A DNA stretch of 64,000 bases from JANMDS01 sp031430575 (GTDB lineage Bacteria > Pseudomonadota > Gammaproteobacteria > Burkholderiales > Casimicrobiaceae), in NCBI GenBank assembly GCA_031430575.1, contig JANPBT010000044.1:1-64000 (forward strand). The letters are read 5' to 3'. Shown one piece after another: positions 45,123-53,794 of this stretch. The position numbers and the translations under genes are program-made. Each line of letters begins with the position of its first letter. The stretch's first letter is position 1. The notes beneath the pieces are model-generated. The model made no database searches. It worked only from the letters and a program-made list of their open reading frames with translations, and was not told the DNA's origin.

Positions 45123-47294
45123 TTAAAGACCGAGTCTTTTCTTGATCACCGCGAGCTCCGCTTGCATCGAAACGTTCGCGCGTTTGAGTAAATCGAGCTC
45201 CATCGTTTTTATCTCCAGCTGGGCGATCTTCTGATCTTTCAACTTACCGTCCGCAGCTAATTTCTGATTGAGTCCCTGAATCGCCGCCAACGCTACGCCG
45301 GAAACGTCTGACGTGGTGATGTTTTTACTATCTGCACCTAAGCCAAATGCGGCATGAAAATCTTGCGCCATCGGGCCGATATGGCGGCGCGGTGTTCCCC
45401 TAAATTGCCAGCTAGAAAGCGGCATCGCAACTACTTTATCCAGGATCGATTTTGGAGAAATCGCCGCGATACCCTCTTTCAAATTGCGATCTGATGAACA
45501 GCTCCAAGAAGCAGCGCCGCCAGCAGGAAGTGAGCAGCCCGGCGTAACGTCATCGGCGGACGATGCCGCCCCTACTTTAAACACGACACCGCCACGAGAA
45601 CGGGCTGCAAATTGATCGCTGGCCGAGGAGTGGAATGGGCTTATAGCTGCGATTCCGGCGTTACTATCAGACCAAATGAACGTACCGTCGTGAATCGTAG
45701 GGGTCGGAGCATTGGATTGTGTTCGAGCAAAAAGTCCACCTGCAAGACTATATCGACCGCTCGCCGAGTTGTTAGCGCCCCCGACGACGATACCGAAATC
45801 ACCATTTGCGATATTGCTATCACCGCCTGTAACGGTGCTTTGTTGACCGTTTGCCTTGTTGCGTTGACCGCCAGAAATTGAGGAAAAAGCGCCATTCGCA
45901 AGATTGTTAAATCCTCCCGCAGCGCTACTGTGCGCGCCACTAGACGCATTGCTTTGACCTGCTCCGACAAACGCATACAAACCTGCAGATGAATTGCTTG
46001 CACCGCCTGCAATAGCAGAGTAATTTCCACCGGCGGTATTCGACTGCCCACCGACAATCGCACTACGATCCCCAGAGGCGAGATTGGTCTGCCCGCCTGC
46101 GATAACGGCATAGCTTGATGTCGCTTGATTGAATTCGCCGCCAGCGACGGTGGAAATATATCCATTCGCACGGTTATCAAGCCCGCCGCTGATGGCGCTG
46201 AGTGAACCGCCTGCTGTGTTATTTCTTCCGCCAGTCACGGTGGCAAAACCCGCGTCGGAGACATCGACATTATCGTTACCCACTCGATTGCCAAATCCAC
46301 CACCGACGAAACCGTAGTGATCGGTGACTCGATTCGGCGCGTCGCCGCCATAATCGGGATCTGAACCGGACGCCACACCACCGCCAGCGATAGTCGCGCC
46401 GCGCACGCCAACTGAAGTGCTATTTGCCGCTGCGCCACTAGTCATATTCGGGCTAATTGCATTTACGTTTGTAACCCGAAGACCGTCGCCATTTCTTGAT
46501 GCAGGCATCAAGTATCCGTTAACGTCAATCTTAAGATCGCTAACGTTTGCGGATTGAAGCTGCATCCTGCCATCTGCCGACAAAGGAATAACACTCGAAC
46601 CGCTGGCAAAAGCGACTGGCGAGTTCCAACTAACAATGACACTTCCACCAGGAACTCCGGATTTTCCCGCGAATATAACGCCACCTGTAGAGGGCAAATT
46701 TTCAACAGTGAATTGCGCGCTTACGGCCGAGGCATCGCTTGGTATATCGCAGCGTCCTGTAAATTGAACGTCACGAACTGCGTATCCAGCGACCAGTTTT
46801 GGGCCAGTTTCTGGCGGCGTTGGTGAGACCCCAGCACGAGTATCCATCAAATTACAAGGCGCAATCGGCGTGTAAACGAGATCACGATCGATCTCGCCCA
46901 AGGCTTTCGGTCGATCATTTCTTTGATGGCCTGACATATTCGAGCTTTGTCGATTTTGAACTATGGTTTCAAGCACGTGATCAAGCGATCCAGCGAGGCT
47001 TGCAATCAGCAATTGATCTGCGCGTAAGCCTTTTAGAGCGCTCCTAAAACCTGTTTGTTCAGCCCTTGACATTTCGGACGACCATGTGTTGACGATGCGT
47101 TCTATGATCGAATCTCTATTCAAATCGATCGCAAGCAACGGTTCTGAGTTTCGAATTTCGAATTTTGAAGGAACTGTCGATGCTAAGAAATCAGCCGCTT
47201 GCGCGCGCCTTGGTTCGATCAAAGTATCAAAGCAAATCGTGGTGACTAGTACCAAGACAGGACTTAGCCAGATATTACTTTTCAATTGATTCAT
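45123..47294 (-). CDS. Secreted protein with YadA-head-like repeats and S74 intramolecular chaperone
   Basis: The 723-residue protein has a signal peptide (1-34, ending AQA). After an unknown region of about 260 residues come about a dozen repeats of roughly 16 residues with the pattern GG-x2-N-x-A-x-G-x2-S-x-I-x-GG (about 320-550), resembling the left-handed beta-roll heads of trimeric autotransporters. The C-terminal segment starts with SDRNLKEGIAAISP, the self-cleavage and chaperone motif of Peptidase_S74 domains of phage tail spikes, and ends in a leucine-rich coiled coil. No translocator barrel is visible. A trimeric, autoproteolysed surface or exported fibre is likely. It contains no dispersed motif. 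Confidence 0.85.
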   Translation of the reverse strand: MNQLKSNIWLSPVLVLVTTICFDTLIEPRRAQAADFLASTVPSKFEIRNSEPLLAIDLNRDSIIERIVNTWSSEMSRAEQTGFRSALKGLRADQLLIASLAGSLDHVLETIVQNRQSSNMSGHQRNDRPKALGEIDRDLVYTPIAPCNLMDTRAGVSPTPPETGPKLVAGYAVRDVQFTGRCDIPSDASAVSAQFTVENLPSTGGVIFAGKSGVPGGSVIVSWNSPVAFASGSSVIPLSADGRMQLQSANVSDLKIDVNGYLMPASRNGDGLRVTNVNAISPNMTSGAAANSTSVGVRGATIAGGGVASGSDPDYGGDAPNRVTDHYGFVGGGFGNRVGNDNVDVSDAGFATVTGGRNNTAGGSLSAISGGLDNRANGYISTVAGGEFNQATSSYAVIAGGQTNLASGDRSAIVGGQSNTAGGNYSAIAGGASNSSAGLYAFVGAGQSNASSGAHSSAAGGFNNLANGAFSSISGGQRNKANGQQSTVTGGDSNIANGDFGIVVGGANNSASGRYSLAGGLFARTQSNAPTPTIHDGTFIWSDSNAGIAAISPFHSSASDQFAARSRGGVVFKVGAASSADDVTPGCSLPAGGAASWSCSSDRNLKEGIAAISPKSILDKVVAMPLSSWQFRGTPRRHIGPMAQDFHAAFGLGADSKNITTSDVSGVALAAIQGLNQKLAADGKLKDQKIAQLEIKTMELDLLKRANVSMQAELAVIKKRLGL

Positions 47295-47299
47295 GACAT

Positions 47300-47342
47300 G
47301 GTCTCAAAAAAACACTTAGTAATTTTGAAATAAATTGAGACC
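47300..47342. promoter_or_regulatory. Inverted repeat upstream of the S74 gene
   Basis: GGTCTCAA and TTGAGACC, 27 bases apart, lie just upstream of the S74 gene start. It could be an operator or a 5' hairpin. Confidence 0.35.
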
Positions 47343-47421
47343 GATGAAGAGAAAATCTTCACCCTATCCGCGAAACGGGACTATTTCTGTCGGTTAAATG
47401 TAACGAAACTCCTCATTTTCC

Positions 47422-48339
47422 CTACGACAAAACTTCACCCACCACCAAATACTCCAACAACGCTTTTTGCGCGTGCAGCCGATTTTCAGCTTCGTCCCAG
47501 ACCACGCTTTGCGGGCCGTCGATCACACCGGCACTGACCTCTTCGCCGCGATGCGCGGGCAAGCAATGCATGAAGAGGGCGTCGGGCGCGGCGGTGGCCA
47601 TCATTTGCTCGTCGACACAAAAGCCTTCAAAGGCTTTCAACCGATCTGCAGATTCATCTTCCCATCCCATACTAGTCCAGACGTCGGTGTTGATGAGGTG
47701 TGCGCCGCGCGCAGCATCGGCGGGCGTGTCGAACACCCGAACATGACCGCCCGCTGCTGCTAACTGCGCCGCAGGTATTGTGTAGCCTCGCGGGGCGGAG
47801 ACGTGCAGCGTGAAATCGAATATTTTTGCCGCTTGCATCCAAGTGAAGCACATATTGTTGGCATCACCAATCCAGACGACGGTCTTTCCCGAGATCGTGC
47901 CGCGCTGCTCGATGAAGGTGTAAATATCGGCCATCACTTGGCACGGGTGAAATTCGTTCGTCAATCCATTAATGACGGGTACGCGCGAGTGCGCAGCAAA
48001 TTTTTCAATAATCGTTTGCTCAAAAGTGCGGATCATGACCACATCGACCATGCGCGAAATGACGCGCGCCAAATCTTCAATCGGCTCACCGCGTGAGATT
48101 TGAGAGTCTTTGGTGGTGATAAAAATTGCCGAGCCACCGAGCTGACTCATCCCTGCTTCAAACGAGACACGCGTGCGCGTGGAATTTTTCTCAAAGACCA
48201 TGGCGAGCGTGCGGTCGCGTAGCGGGTGATAGAGCTCGTAACGCTTAAAGCGCTCTTTGATTAGTTTCGTGCGCTTGAATAAATATTCATATTGAGCCCG
48301 AGTGAAATCGTTAAATTGTAAGTAGTGTTGGATTGCCAT
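47422..48339 (-). CDS. argF: Ornithine carbamoyltransferase
   Basis: ArgF makes citrulline from ornithine and carbamoyl phosphate. I chose ATG 48339 (305 residues, MAIQHYLQF), as an ATG six codons further up lacks family similarity. Carbamoyl-phosphate binding EKNSTRTRVSFE, then HPCQVMAD, DVWTSMG and the ornithine-loop FMHCLPAHRGEEV are intact. A dispersed motif writes IPAAQ in a loop near residue 194. Confidence 0.96.
   Translation of the reverse strand: MAIQHYLQFNDFTRAQYEYLFKRTKLIKERFKRYELYHPLRDRTLAMVFEKNSTRTRVSFEAGMSQLGGSAIFITTKDSQISRGEPIEDLARVISRMVDVVMIRTFEQTIIEKFAAHSRVPVINGLTNEFHPCQVMADIYTFIEQRGTISGKTVVWIGDANNMCFTWMQAAKIFDFTLHVSAPRGYTIPAAQLAAAGGHVRVFDTPADAARGAHLINTDVWTSMGWEDESADRLKAFEGFCVDEQMMATAAPDALFMHCLPAHRGEEVSAGVIDGPQSVVWDEAENRLHAQKALLEYLVVGEVLS
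47762..47779 (-). repeat. Dispersed motif copy in argF
   Basis: Exact core with AACTG flank; argF reads IPAAQL here. Confidence 0.92.
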
Positions 48340-48467
48340 GGCATTCTGTAGAGCCACTAAACCGCAATACTATCACGGGGTACAATCGATGTCTGTACAT
48401 AGACAAAACTCATCGTTTGGGTAACGATTTTCGTTGCACAAATGCCATTTCATCCGTCATTCTCGGC

Positions 48468-48824
48468 ATGATTCCTTCAGAGCTACATAGCGATCTCGTG
48501 ATTCGCGGCATGACCCGCGATGGTCAACCATTTCGCCCAAGCGATTGGGCCGAGCGACTTTGCGGTGCGATGAGCATGTTCGGGCAAGACGAGCGGCTGA
48601 TGTATTCCGAGCATGTGCAGCCGACGTTTCGCGAGGGTGTGCGCTGCGTCATTATCGGCAAAAAATTGGCTACGCTTGAGCCGCGCCTATTTCGATTTTT
48701 CGTGTCGTTCGCGCGCGAAAACGATTTGGTCGTAACCTACGAGGAAGATGCGCCCGCCTCAATGCTACCTGCGGCGCAGAAAGATCTCTCGAAAGATTGG
48801 ACGCCGCCGTCTACCGAGCATTAA
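48468..48824 (+). CDS. DUF3579 protein
   Basis: The 118-residue protein starts at ATG 48468 (MIPSELHSDLVIRGMTRDG); the frame is open further upstream without family similarity. GQPFRPSDWAERLCGAMSMFG and VRCVIIGKKLATLEPRLF match DUF3579, a small betaproteobacterial family of unknown function often found next to argF. Its last 19 residues begin with LPAAQ from a dispersed motif. The stop shares TTAA with the convergent ligase gene. Confidence 0.85.
   Translation: MIPSELHSDLVIRGMTRDGQPFRPSDWAERLCGAMSMFGQDERLMYSEHVQPTFREGVRCVIIGKKLATLEPRLFRFFVSFARENDLVVTYEEDAPASMLPAAQKDLSKDWTPPSTEH
48765..48783 (+). repeat. Dispersed motif copy in the DUF3579 gene
   Basis: Exact core; read LPAAQK at the start of the C-terminal tail. 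Confidence 0.9.
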
Positions 48825-50335
48825 CCCTCTGAAAGCTTTAGCCGCTGCACTTTTCCTGATGGGCCTTTTGGCAATTCCTGCATGAAGCGAATTTGCGAGG
48901 GTGCTTTGTAATTTCCGATGATGTTGATGCAATGCGCAATGAGCAAATCTGCGCCGCAGGTATTTTCACTTTCGTGTGATTTGAGTACGATAGCGGCGTG
49001 AATGGTTTGTCCATAATTTTTGTCTGGCACGCCATAGGCTACCGCCTCGAGCACCGCAGGGTGCAGCAGCAGCGCTTCATCGATTTCGCGCGGCGCGATG
49101 TTTTCCCCGCCTTTGATAATCAACTCTTTGATACGCCCAGTCACGAAATAAAAGCCATCGGCATCGCAATGACCAAGATCGCCGGTGCGTAGCCAGCCGT
49201 GTACATCAAAAGCCGCTTTCGATTTCTCAGGTGCGTTGAAATATTCGGGCATCACATTTGCGCCGCGTAGGCAAAGCTCACCCGTTGCGCCCGAAGCAAC
49301 AGTATGCCCCTCGGCATCAATCACTTTTGCTTCCACGCCGCAGGGTAGCCCGGGCGTGCCATACTTGCGGCGCAGATTTTCTTGTGGGTTGCAAAATACC
49401 ATCGAGGCGCATTCGGTCATACCCATGGCCTCGATCACGCCGATACCAAATCGGGCTTCAAACGCGCGGTGTTGCTCTGGCGGAAGCGGAGCGCTGGCGC
49501 TGCGGGCAAAGCGGATTGCGGCGAATTCATCGCGCGCGCATTTCGCATCATCGTTAAGCAAATAAGCGATGATTGTCGGCACGACATTAAGCCACGTGGG
49601 CGAAAAATCTCGCACCCATTGCCACCAGAGCGAAACAGAAAATTTATGCGGGGTGATGATACTGCCGCCACTGATGAATGGCGCAATCGTCGCGATGCAT
49701 TGGCCATTAATATGATATAGCGGCAGTGAGGAGAGTACGCGATCTTGCGCGCTCAGGCCGTGCCACTGCGCTACGGTTGCGCCTGTGTGCAAAAGATTGG
49801 TATGCGTGAGCAATGCGCCCTTTGGCTGGCCGGTCGTGCCTGAGGTATACATCAATAGTGCAGCGTCGCTTGCCGCAACGGGCGGGAGCGTGAATACCTG
49901 CGGCGCAGATTGGGGCACTTGATCGATGTCAATTTCAATAATGGCCACGCGCTCTCGAACCTGCGCCGGGCAGAGCGCGAGCGCATCAATCACCGTCGCG
50001 CGGTGATCAGCGTTGGTGAAAATGCAACGCACTTCGCTATGCCCAATCGTATGCGCAAGCGCACTGCCTTTGCTCAACAAATTAAACGGTACGACCACGC
50101 GCCCAGCAATCATTACACCTAAAAAAATCGTTGTCGTGTGCAGGCCGTTGGGTAAGAAGAAGCCAACATGTTCGCCCTTCAAAACTGCATTTGCTTCAAA
50201 GCGCGCGGCGAGTGCGTGTACGGCATTGCCAAATTGTGCGTAGGAGAGCGTTGCGCCTGTTTCAGGTGAAATCAAGAAAGCAGCGGTAGGTTGGACTGCG
50301 ATGTGTTGCGTAAAAATACTTTGCAAGGTGCTCAT
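48821..50335 (-). CDS. AMP-forming acyl-CoA ligase, SauT-like
   Basis: The 504-residue ANL-family enzyme has the P-loop MYTSGTTGQPKGALLTH, the A5 motif GMTECA, GELCLRG, the hinge aspartate YFVTGRIKELIIKGGENI, and the catalytic Lys in PKGPSGKVQR. It overlaps the upstream dehydrogenase gene by ATGA. A CoA ligase coupled to an acylating aldehyde dehydrogenase and a Bug receptor resembles the sulfoacetate module (SauT, SauS) of Cupriavidus necator, but other short acids (malonate, oxalate-like) are possible. Three dispersed-motif copies lie inside, including one read as LRRKY. Confidence 0.8.
   Translation of the reverse strand: MSTLQSIFTQHIAVQPTAAFLISPETGATLSYAQFGNAVHALAARFEANAVLKGEHVGFFLPNGLHTTTIFLGVMIAGRVVVPFNLLSKGSALAHTIGHSEVRCIFTNADHRATVIDALALCPAQVRERVAIIEIDIDQVPQSAPQVFTLPPVAASDAALLMYTSGTTGQPKGALLTHTNLLHTGATVAQWHGLSAQDRVLSSLPLYHINGQCIATIAPFISGGSIITPHKFSVSLWWQWVRDFSPTWLNVVPTIIAYLLNDDAKCARDEFAAIRFARSASAPLPPEQHRAFEARFGIGVIEAMGMTECASMVFCNPQENLRRKYGTPGLPCGVEAKVIDAEGHTVASGATGELCLRGANVMPEYFNAPEKSKAAFDVHGWLRTGDLGHCDADGFYFVTGRIKELIIKGGENIAPREIDEALLLHPAVLEAVAYGVPDKNYGQTIHAAIVLKSHESENTCGADLLIAHCINIIGNYKAPSQIRFMQELPKGPSGKVQRLKLSEG
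48945..48965 (-). repeat. Dispersed motif copy in the ligase gene (1)
   Basis: Full consensus; the ligase reads NTCGAD near its C-terminus. Confidence 0.92.
49361..49378 (+). repeat. Variant dispersed motif in the ligase gene (2)
   Basis: ACTTGCGG in place of ACCTGCGG; the ligase reads NLRRKY, the sixth reading frame. Confidence 0.78.
49893..49911 (+). repeat. Dispersed motif copy in the ligase gene (3)
   Basis: Full consensus; the ligase reads SAPQVF between its N-terminal subdomains. Confidence 0.92.
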
Positions 50336-51750
50336 GCGCCGACTTGATTCCAGTAGTGCGTAAAGATCGATTCAACGCTCGGTTGCGCCGCAGGTATGAC
50401 CCGTACGATGCGGGTCACGTTGATGAAATGCTTCCAGTGCAAATTTTCTGAAAAACTATTGCCGCCCCACGAGCCGCAGCCCATCGAGAGCGAAAAGGGG
50501 AGGCCATTGTCAAAGCTGCCGCCGGTAGCAAACGCATGTGCTTGGTTGACGATGACGCGCGCGACTGGAAGCGATTGCGCGAGCGCTGCAATGTGCGTTT
50601 CGTTCGCGCCGTGATAGCCAACGCTATGGCCCGCGCCTTGATGGGCGTAGATTTTGCGCACGATATTGGTAGCGGCCGCGAAGCTGCTCGCTCGGTAAAT
50701 CGTAAGTACAGGTGAGAGTTTTTCTCCCGAAAATGGCGCTGATTTTCCGATATCGGTTTCCTCAATTAAAAGCATTAATACCTGCGGCGCAGATTGCAGG
50801 CCAATTTGCCGCGTCATCGACTGTGCATCTTGTGCGATGAGCGATTGCGAAAGGTGGGCACCATCGGGCCAGAGTGCAGATTGCAGCGTTTGCTTTTCAT
50901 CTCCGGTGAGCAATAGCCCACCTGCTGCTTTAAGTGCATTCAGCATCGGGGTGTAGGCATTGCCGACAATCACCACAGAATTTTCAGACGAACAGCTCGT
51001 AGCGTTATCAAACGTTTTGCTCTTGGCGATTAATTGAGCCGCAGCAGTGAAATCAGCCGATTCGTCTACGATCACTGCCACATTCCCCGCGCCAACACCA
51101 AGCGCGGGCGTGCCCGATGAATAAGCAGCGCGGACATTTGCTTGCGAGCCAGTAGCGACAATCAAATCGGCTTGCGCCATCAGCGCGTAGGTCGTCGCTT
51201 TGGTGACTGGCGTTGGCAGCATTTGCACTAAATCATGGGGTGCGCCGATTTTGTCGAATTCGCTGTGGACGTATTGCAGTAGCAGCTCGCAAGTGCCCGC
51301 GCCTTTTGGCGAAGGCGCTACGATGATCGCATTCCCGCCTTTGAGGGCATTGATAATTTTGTTAGCTGGCGTCGCTCCAGGATTCGTTGAGGGCGTAATC
51401 GCCGCAATGACGCCGATCGGTCGCGCGATTTCGGTGATACCTGCGGCGCAATTTTCAGCGATGATGCCGACTGTTTTCGCTGTTTGAATATCGCGTAAAA
51501 GCCCGAGCGTCTTGCGATGATTTTTAGCGATCTTATCGGGCACATTGCCAAGCGCGGTATCGGCGACGGCACGCGCTGCTAGCGCTGCGTTGCGCGAGGG
51601 CTCCATGATCGCCCAACCCGCTGCAAGGCAGAGCTGGTCGATTTGCGCTTGCGTGTAGGTGGCGGCAATCGCTTGCGCCGCCCGTGCGCGCACGATCAAT
51701 GCGCGCACTTGAGTGGTCGCCGCGTCATCGGCGATTGAAGTTTTGTTCAT
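50332..51750 (-). CDS. Acylating aldehyde dehydrogenase, probable sulfoacetaldehyde dehydrogenase (SauS-like)
   Basis: The 472-residue CoA-acylating aldehyde dehydrogenase has ITPSTNPGATPANKIINALKGGNAI, the nucleotide loop ATGSQANVRAAYSSGTPALGVGAGNV, and catalytic Cys in DNATSCSSENSVVIV. FATGGSFDNGLPFSLSMGCGSWGGNSFSENL is shared with EutE/PduP/SauS enzymes. Paired by ATGA overlap with a CoA ligase, it could oxidise or reduce sulfoacetaldehyde and sulfoacetyl-CoA; the assignment is by context and resemblance. Four dispersed-motif copies are associated with it, one containing the start codon. Confidence 0.78.
   Translation of the reverse strand: MNKTSIADDAATTQVRALIVRARAAQAIAATYTQAQIDQLCLAAGWAIMEPSRNAALAARAVADTALGNVPDKIAKNHRKTLGLLRDIQTAKTVGIIAENCAAGITEIARPIGVIAAITPSTNPGATPANKIINALKGGNAIIVAPSPKGAGTCELLLQYVHSEFDKIGAPHDLVQMLPTPVTKATTYALMAQADLIVATGSQANVRAAYSSGTPALGVGAGNVAVIVDESADFTAAAQLIAKSKTFDNATSCSSENSVVIVGNAYTPMLNALKAAGGLLLTGDEKQTLQSALWPDGAHLSQSLIAQDAQSMTRQIGLQSAPQVLMLLIEETDIGKSAPFSGEKLSPVLTIYRASSFAAATNIVRKIYAHQGAGHSVGYHGANETHIAALAQSLPVARVIVNQAHAFATGGSFDNGLPFSLSMGCGSWGGNSFSENLHWKHFINVTRIVRVIPAAQPSVESIFTHYWNQVGA
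50383..50397 (-). repeat. Dispersed motif copy in the dehydrogenase gene (1)
   Basis: Core lacks the first C (TTGCGCCGCAGGTAT); read IPAAQ near the C-terminus. Confidence 0.8.
50777..50795 (+). repeat. Dispersed motif copy in the dehydrogenase gene (2)
   Basis: Full consensus; the gene reads SAPQVLM. Confidence 0.92.
51437..51455 (+). repeat. Dispersed motif copy in the dehydrogenase gene (3)
   Basis: Last core G replaced (CGCAATTTT); the gene reads NCAAGI. Confidence 0.8.
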
Positions 51751-51766
51751 ACCTGCGGCGCAAATT
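51749..51766 (+). repeat. Dispersed motif copy overlapping the dehydrogenase start codon
   Basis: Read leftward it ends CGCAGGTATG, where ATG (51750-51748) is the start codon; it occupies the ribosome-site position. Confidence 0.88.
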
Positions 51767-51785
51767 TAATTGTGCGCCCGAAAAC

Positions 51786-52766
51786 CTATTGATCGAGTTT
51801 TACACCCGCAGCCTTTGCGACCTTGCCCCAGCGCTCAATTTCTGAGCCGACAAATTTTGTGAAGTCTGCGCGCGACATTGCAGGGAACTCTGCGGATGCA
51901 TTTGACCAAGCCGTTTTGATAATTGGATCTTCACTTGCTTTCATAATTTCTGCGTGCATTTTGTCGATGACGTCTTGCGGTGTGCCCTTGAGTGCCCATA
52001 CGCCGTACCAAGTCGTCACTTCCAGCCCAGGGTAGCCTTGCTCGGCAAGCGTTGGAAGATCTGGGAATTGCGTTGAGCGCTTAGTCGCCATCAGCCCCAG
52101 CGCTTTTGCCCGACCCGCGCGCACTTGCGCCGCGCTCGCTCCCATACCGTCAAAAATCATGTCGACCGTGCCACCCAAAAAATCTTGCATCGCTGGACCC
52201 ATGCCTTTATAGGGCACATGCAAGAAATTTAATCCCTGATTGACCTTCACTAACTCTGCAGCTAACTGCTGCGAGGTGCCAGAGCCGGGCGTGGCGAAGG
52301 TGAGTTTCCCTGGATTTGCTTTACCGTACGCAATCAAATCTTTGAAGGTATTAAAACCCAATTTCGGCTGAACGACAACTACATTTGGCACCAATGCTAA
52401 GACGGTGACCGGAATGAAATCTTTTTCAATATCGTAGTTAAGCTTTGGGTAAACCGCAGGGGCGATCGTGTGATGAATTGCACCGACTAAAAAAGTATAG
52501 CCATCGGGTGCGGCTTTTGCCGCCACGCCCGCACCGACCGTGCCGCCAGCACCGCCTAAATTTTCGATTACGACTTGTTGACCGAGGTTTTTACCGATTA
52601 CCGCGGCCATCGGGCGCGCAAAGGTATCGGTGCCACCACCCGCTGGAAATGGGTTAACCCATCGAATCGGTTTCGTGGGCCATGCCTGCGCGTGCGCGAT
52701 GGGGCCGAGCATTGCTGAGGCGATAACGGTAAGCGCGATCGTGCCCTTAATAAATGAAATACCCAA
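51786..52766 (-). CDS. Bug/TctC-family periplasmic solute receptor
   Basis: The 326-residue protein has a signal peptide (1-26, ending AHAQA) and the Bug family pattern: WPTKPIRWVNPFPAGGGTDTFARP at the mature N-terminus, VIENLGGAGGTVGA and the YTFLVG segment. Bug proteins bind carboxylates or similar small acids with an Asp-based motif, and many work without an adjacent transporter; no TctAB genes are seen here. Upstream of the CoA-dependent genes and 35 bases from them, it probably captures their substrate. A weak AGGAGG lies before the start. Confidence 0.9.
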   Translation of the reverse strand: MGISFIKGTIALTVIASAMLGPIAHAQAWPTKPIRWVNPFPAGGGTDTFARPMAAVIGKNLGQQVVIENLGGAGGTVGAGVAAKAAPDGYTFLVGAIHHTIAPAVYPKLNYDIEKDFIPVTVLALVPNVVVVQPKLGFNTFKDLIAYGKANPGKLTFATPGSGTSQQLAAELVKVNQGLNFLHVPYKGMGPAMQDFLGGTVDMIFDGMGASAAQVRAGRAKALGLMATKRSTQFPDLPTLAEQGYPGLEVTTWYGVWALKGTPQDVIDKMHAEIMKASEDPIIKTAWSNASAEFPAMSRADFTKFVGSEIERWGKVAKAAGVKLDQ

Positions 52767-53085
52767 TTTTGTTTCCTCCTGAATGGTTGGCGAATGTTTT
52801 TATTTAATGTTGTAATTTACTTTACCGCAAAAAATGATCTCGCGCCTGTAAGTTAGGGTTATCCTGAATCAGGCAGCGGCCGCGTCGCCGCAATCGCTCA
52901 CCTTTTGAGCATACCTGCGGCGCAGAATATGCCTCAAGAGCAGCAATTCTGCGCCGCAGGTATTGCCGCAATTTGTCGCCCTCCCACCTCAGCAGAAGGG
53001 CTTTGTTTAAATCTGCGAACGATGGGTGAGGGCGGCGCCGATGCCCATTTCGATGACGCGCGTGAACGTGCAGATTCCGCAAAAA
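52767..53085. other. 319-base intergenic region
   Basis: Contains the dispersed-motif pair 52911-52964. I see no credible gene or tRNA; the frames through it are short and are made partly of repeat. Confidence 0.6.
52911..52964. repeat. Dispersed-motif inverted pair
   Basis: ATACCTGCGGCGCAGAAT (52911-52928) and ATTCTGCGCCGCAGGTAT (52946-52963) are exact reverse complements around an 17-base loop. Confidence 0.93.
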
Positions 53086-53568
53086 CTAGTCTTTAAGAAA
53101 TACGATGCCCGGCTTTAATTCTTCATACATTTGATAATGCGTTGCGCTCATGCCGAGCGCCGAGTAGGTTTGCTGCGCCCGCGCGTTGTCTTGCTCTACA
53201 TACAAGCGAAAACCGCACACGCTTGGGTCTTTCTCCGCGAGCGTACGGACGTTTTCATAGAGCGCACGATACACGCCATGCCCACGCGCCTGCGCGCGCA
53301 CATACACACTTTGAATCCACCAAAAATTGCCGTTGCGCCAATCGCTCCACTCATACGAAATCATGAGCGCGCCGACGACGATACCGTTTTGCTCAGCAAC
53401 GAAATACATCCCGCGATGTTCGTTACCCAAGAGCGCAGCCACCCCGCGCGAAATTACGTCATGAAGCAATTCCTTACCCTCTGTTTCGAGCGCCAATGCG
53501 CAGTTGAATTCAACGATGGTGGCGTGGTCTTGTGCGGTGGCGCGGCGGATGGTGAGCGAAGTGGTCAT
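53086..53568 (-). CDS. GNAT-family N-acetyltransferase
   Basis: The 160-residue single-domain acetyltransferase begins LTIRRATAQDHATIVEFN and contains MISYEWSDWRNGNFWWIQSVYV, the acetyl-CoA loop RAQARGHGVYRALYE (motif A) and LYVEQDNARAQQTYSALGM (motif B). Substrate unknown. It is preceded by no obvious partner and is separate from the Bug operon by the repeat pair. Confidence 0.9.
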   Translation of the reverse strand: MTTSLTIRRATAQDHATIVEFNCALALETEGKELLHDVISRGVAALLGNEHRGMYFVAEQNGIVVGALMISYEWSDWRNGNFWWIQSVYVRAQARGHGVYRALYENVRTLAEKDPSVCGFRLYVEQDNARAQQTYSALGMSATHYQMYEELKPGIVFLKD

Positions 53569-53794
53569 GGGGTTTTGTCAAAACAAGGAACTTGGGTGGG
53601 AGTTTCGCAGAGGTGCGGCATCGTCGTTCACTTTCAATTGTGGTGGGATTGATTGATTGAAGTCTGGCGCAGCGCGCTACCGTCAGCATCCGCTCGATTT
53701 AACGTCGTGATCACTGGCGGAACTCATCAGGACTGCGCAAAATCTGAAAAACGTGGCGTCTCCAGCGCAATTATTGCCAGCAAAATTTTGAAAG

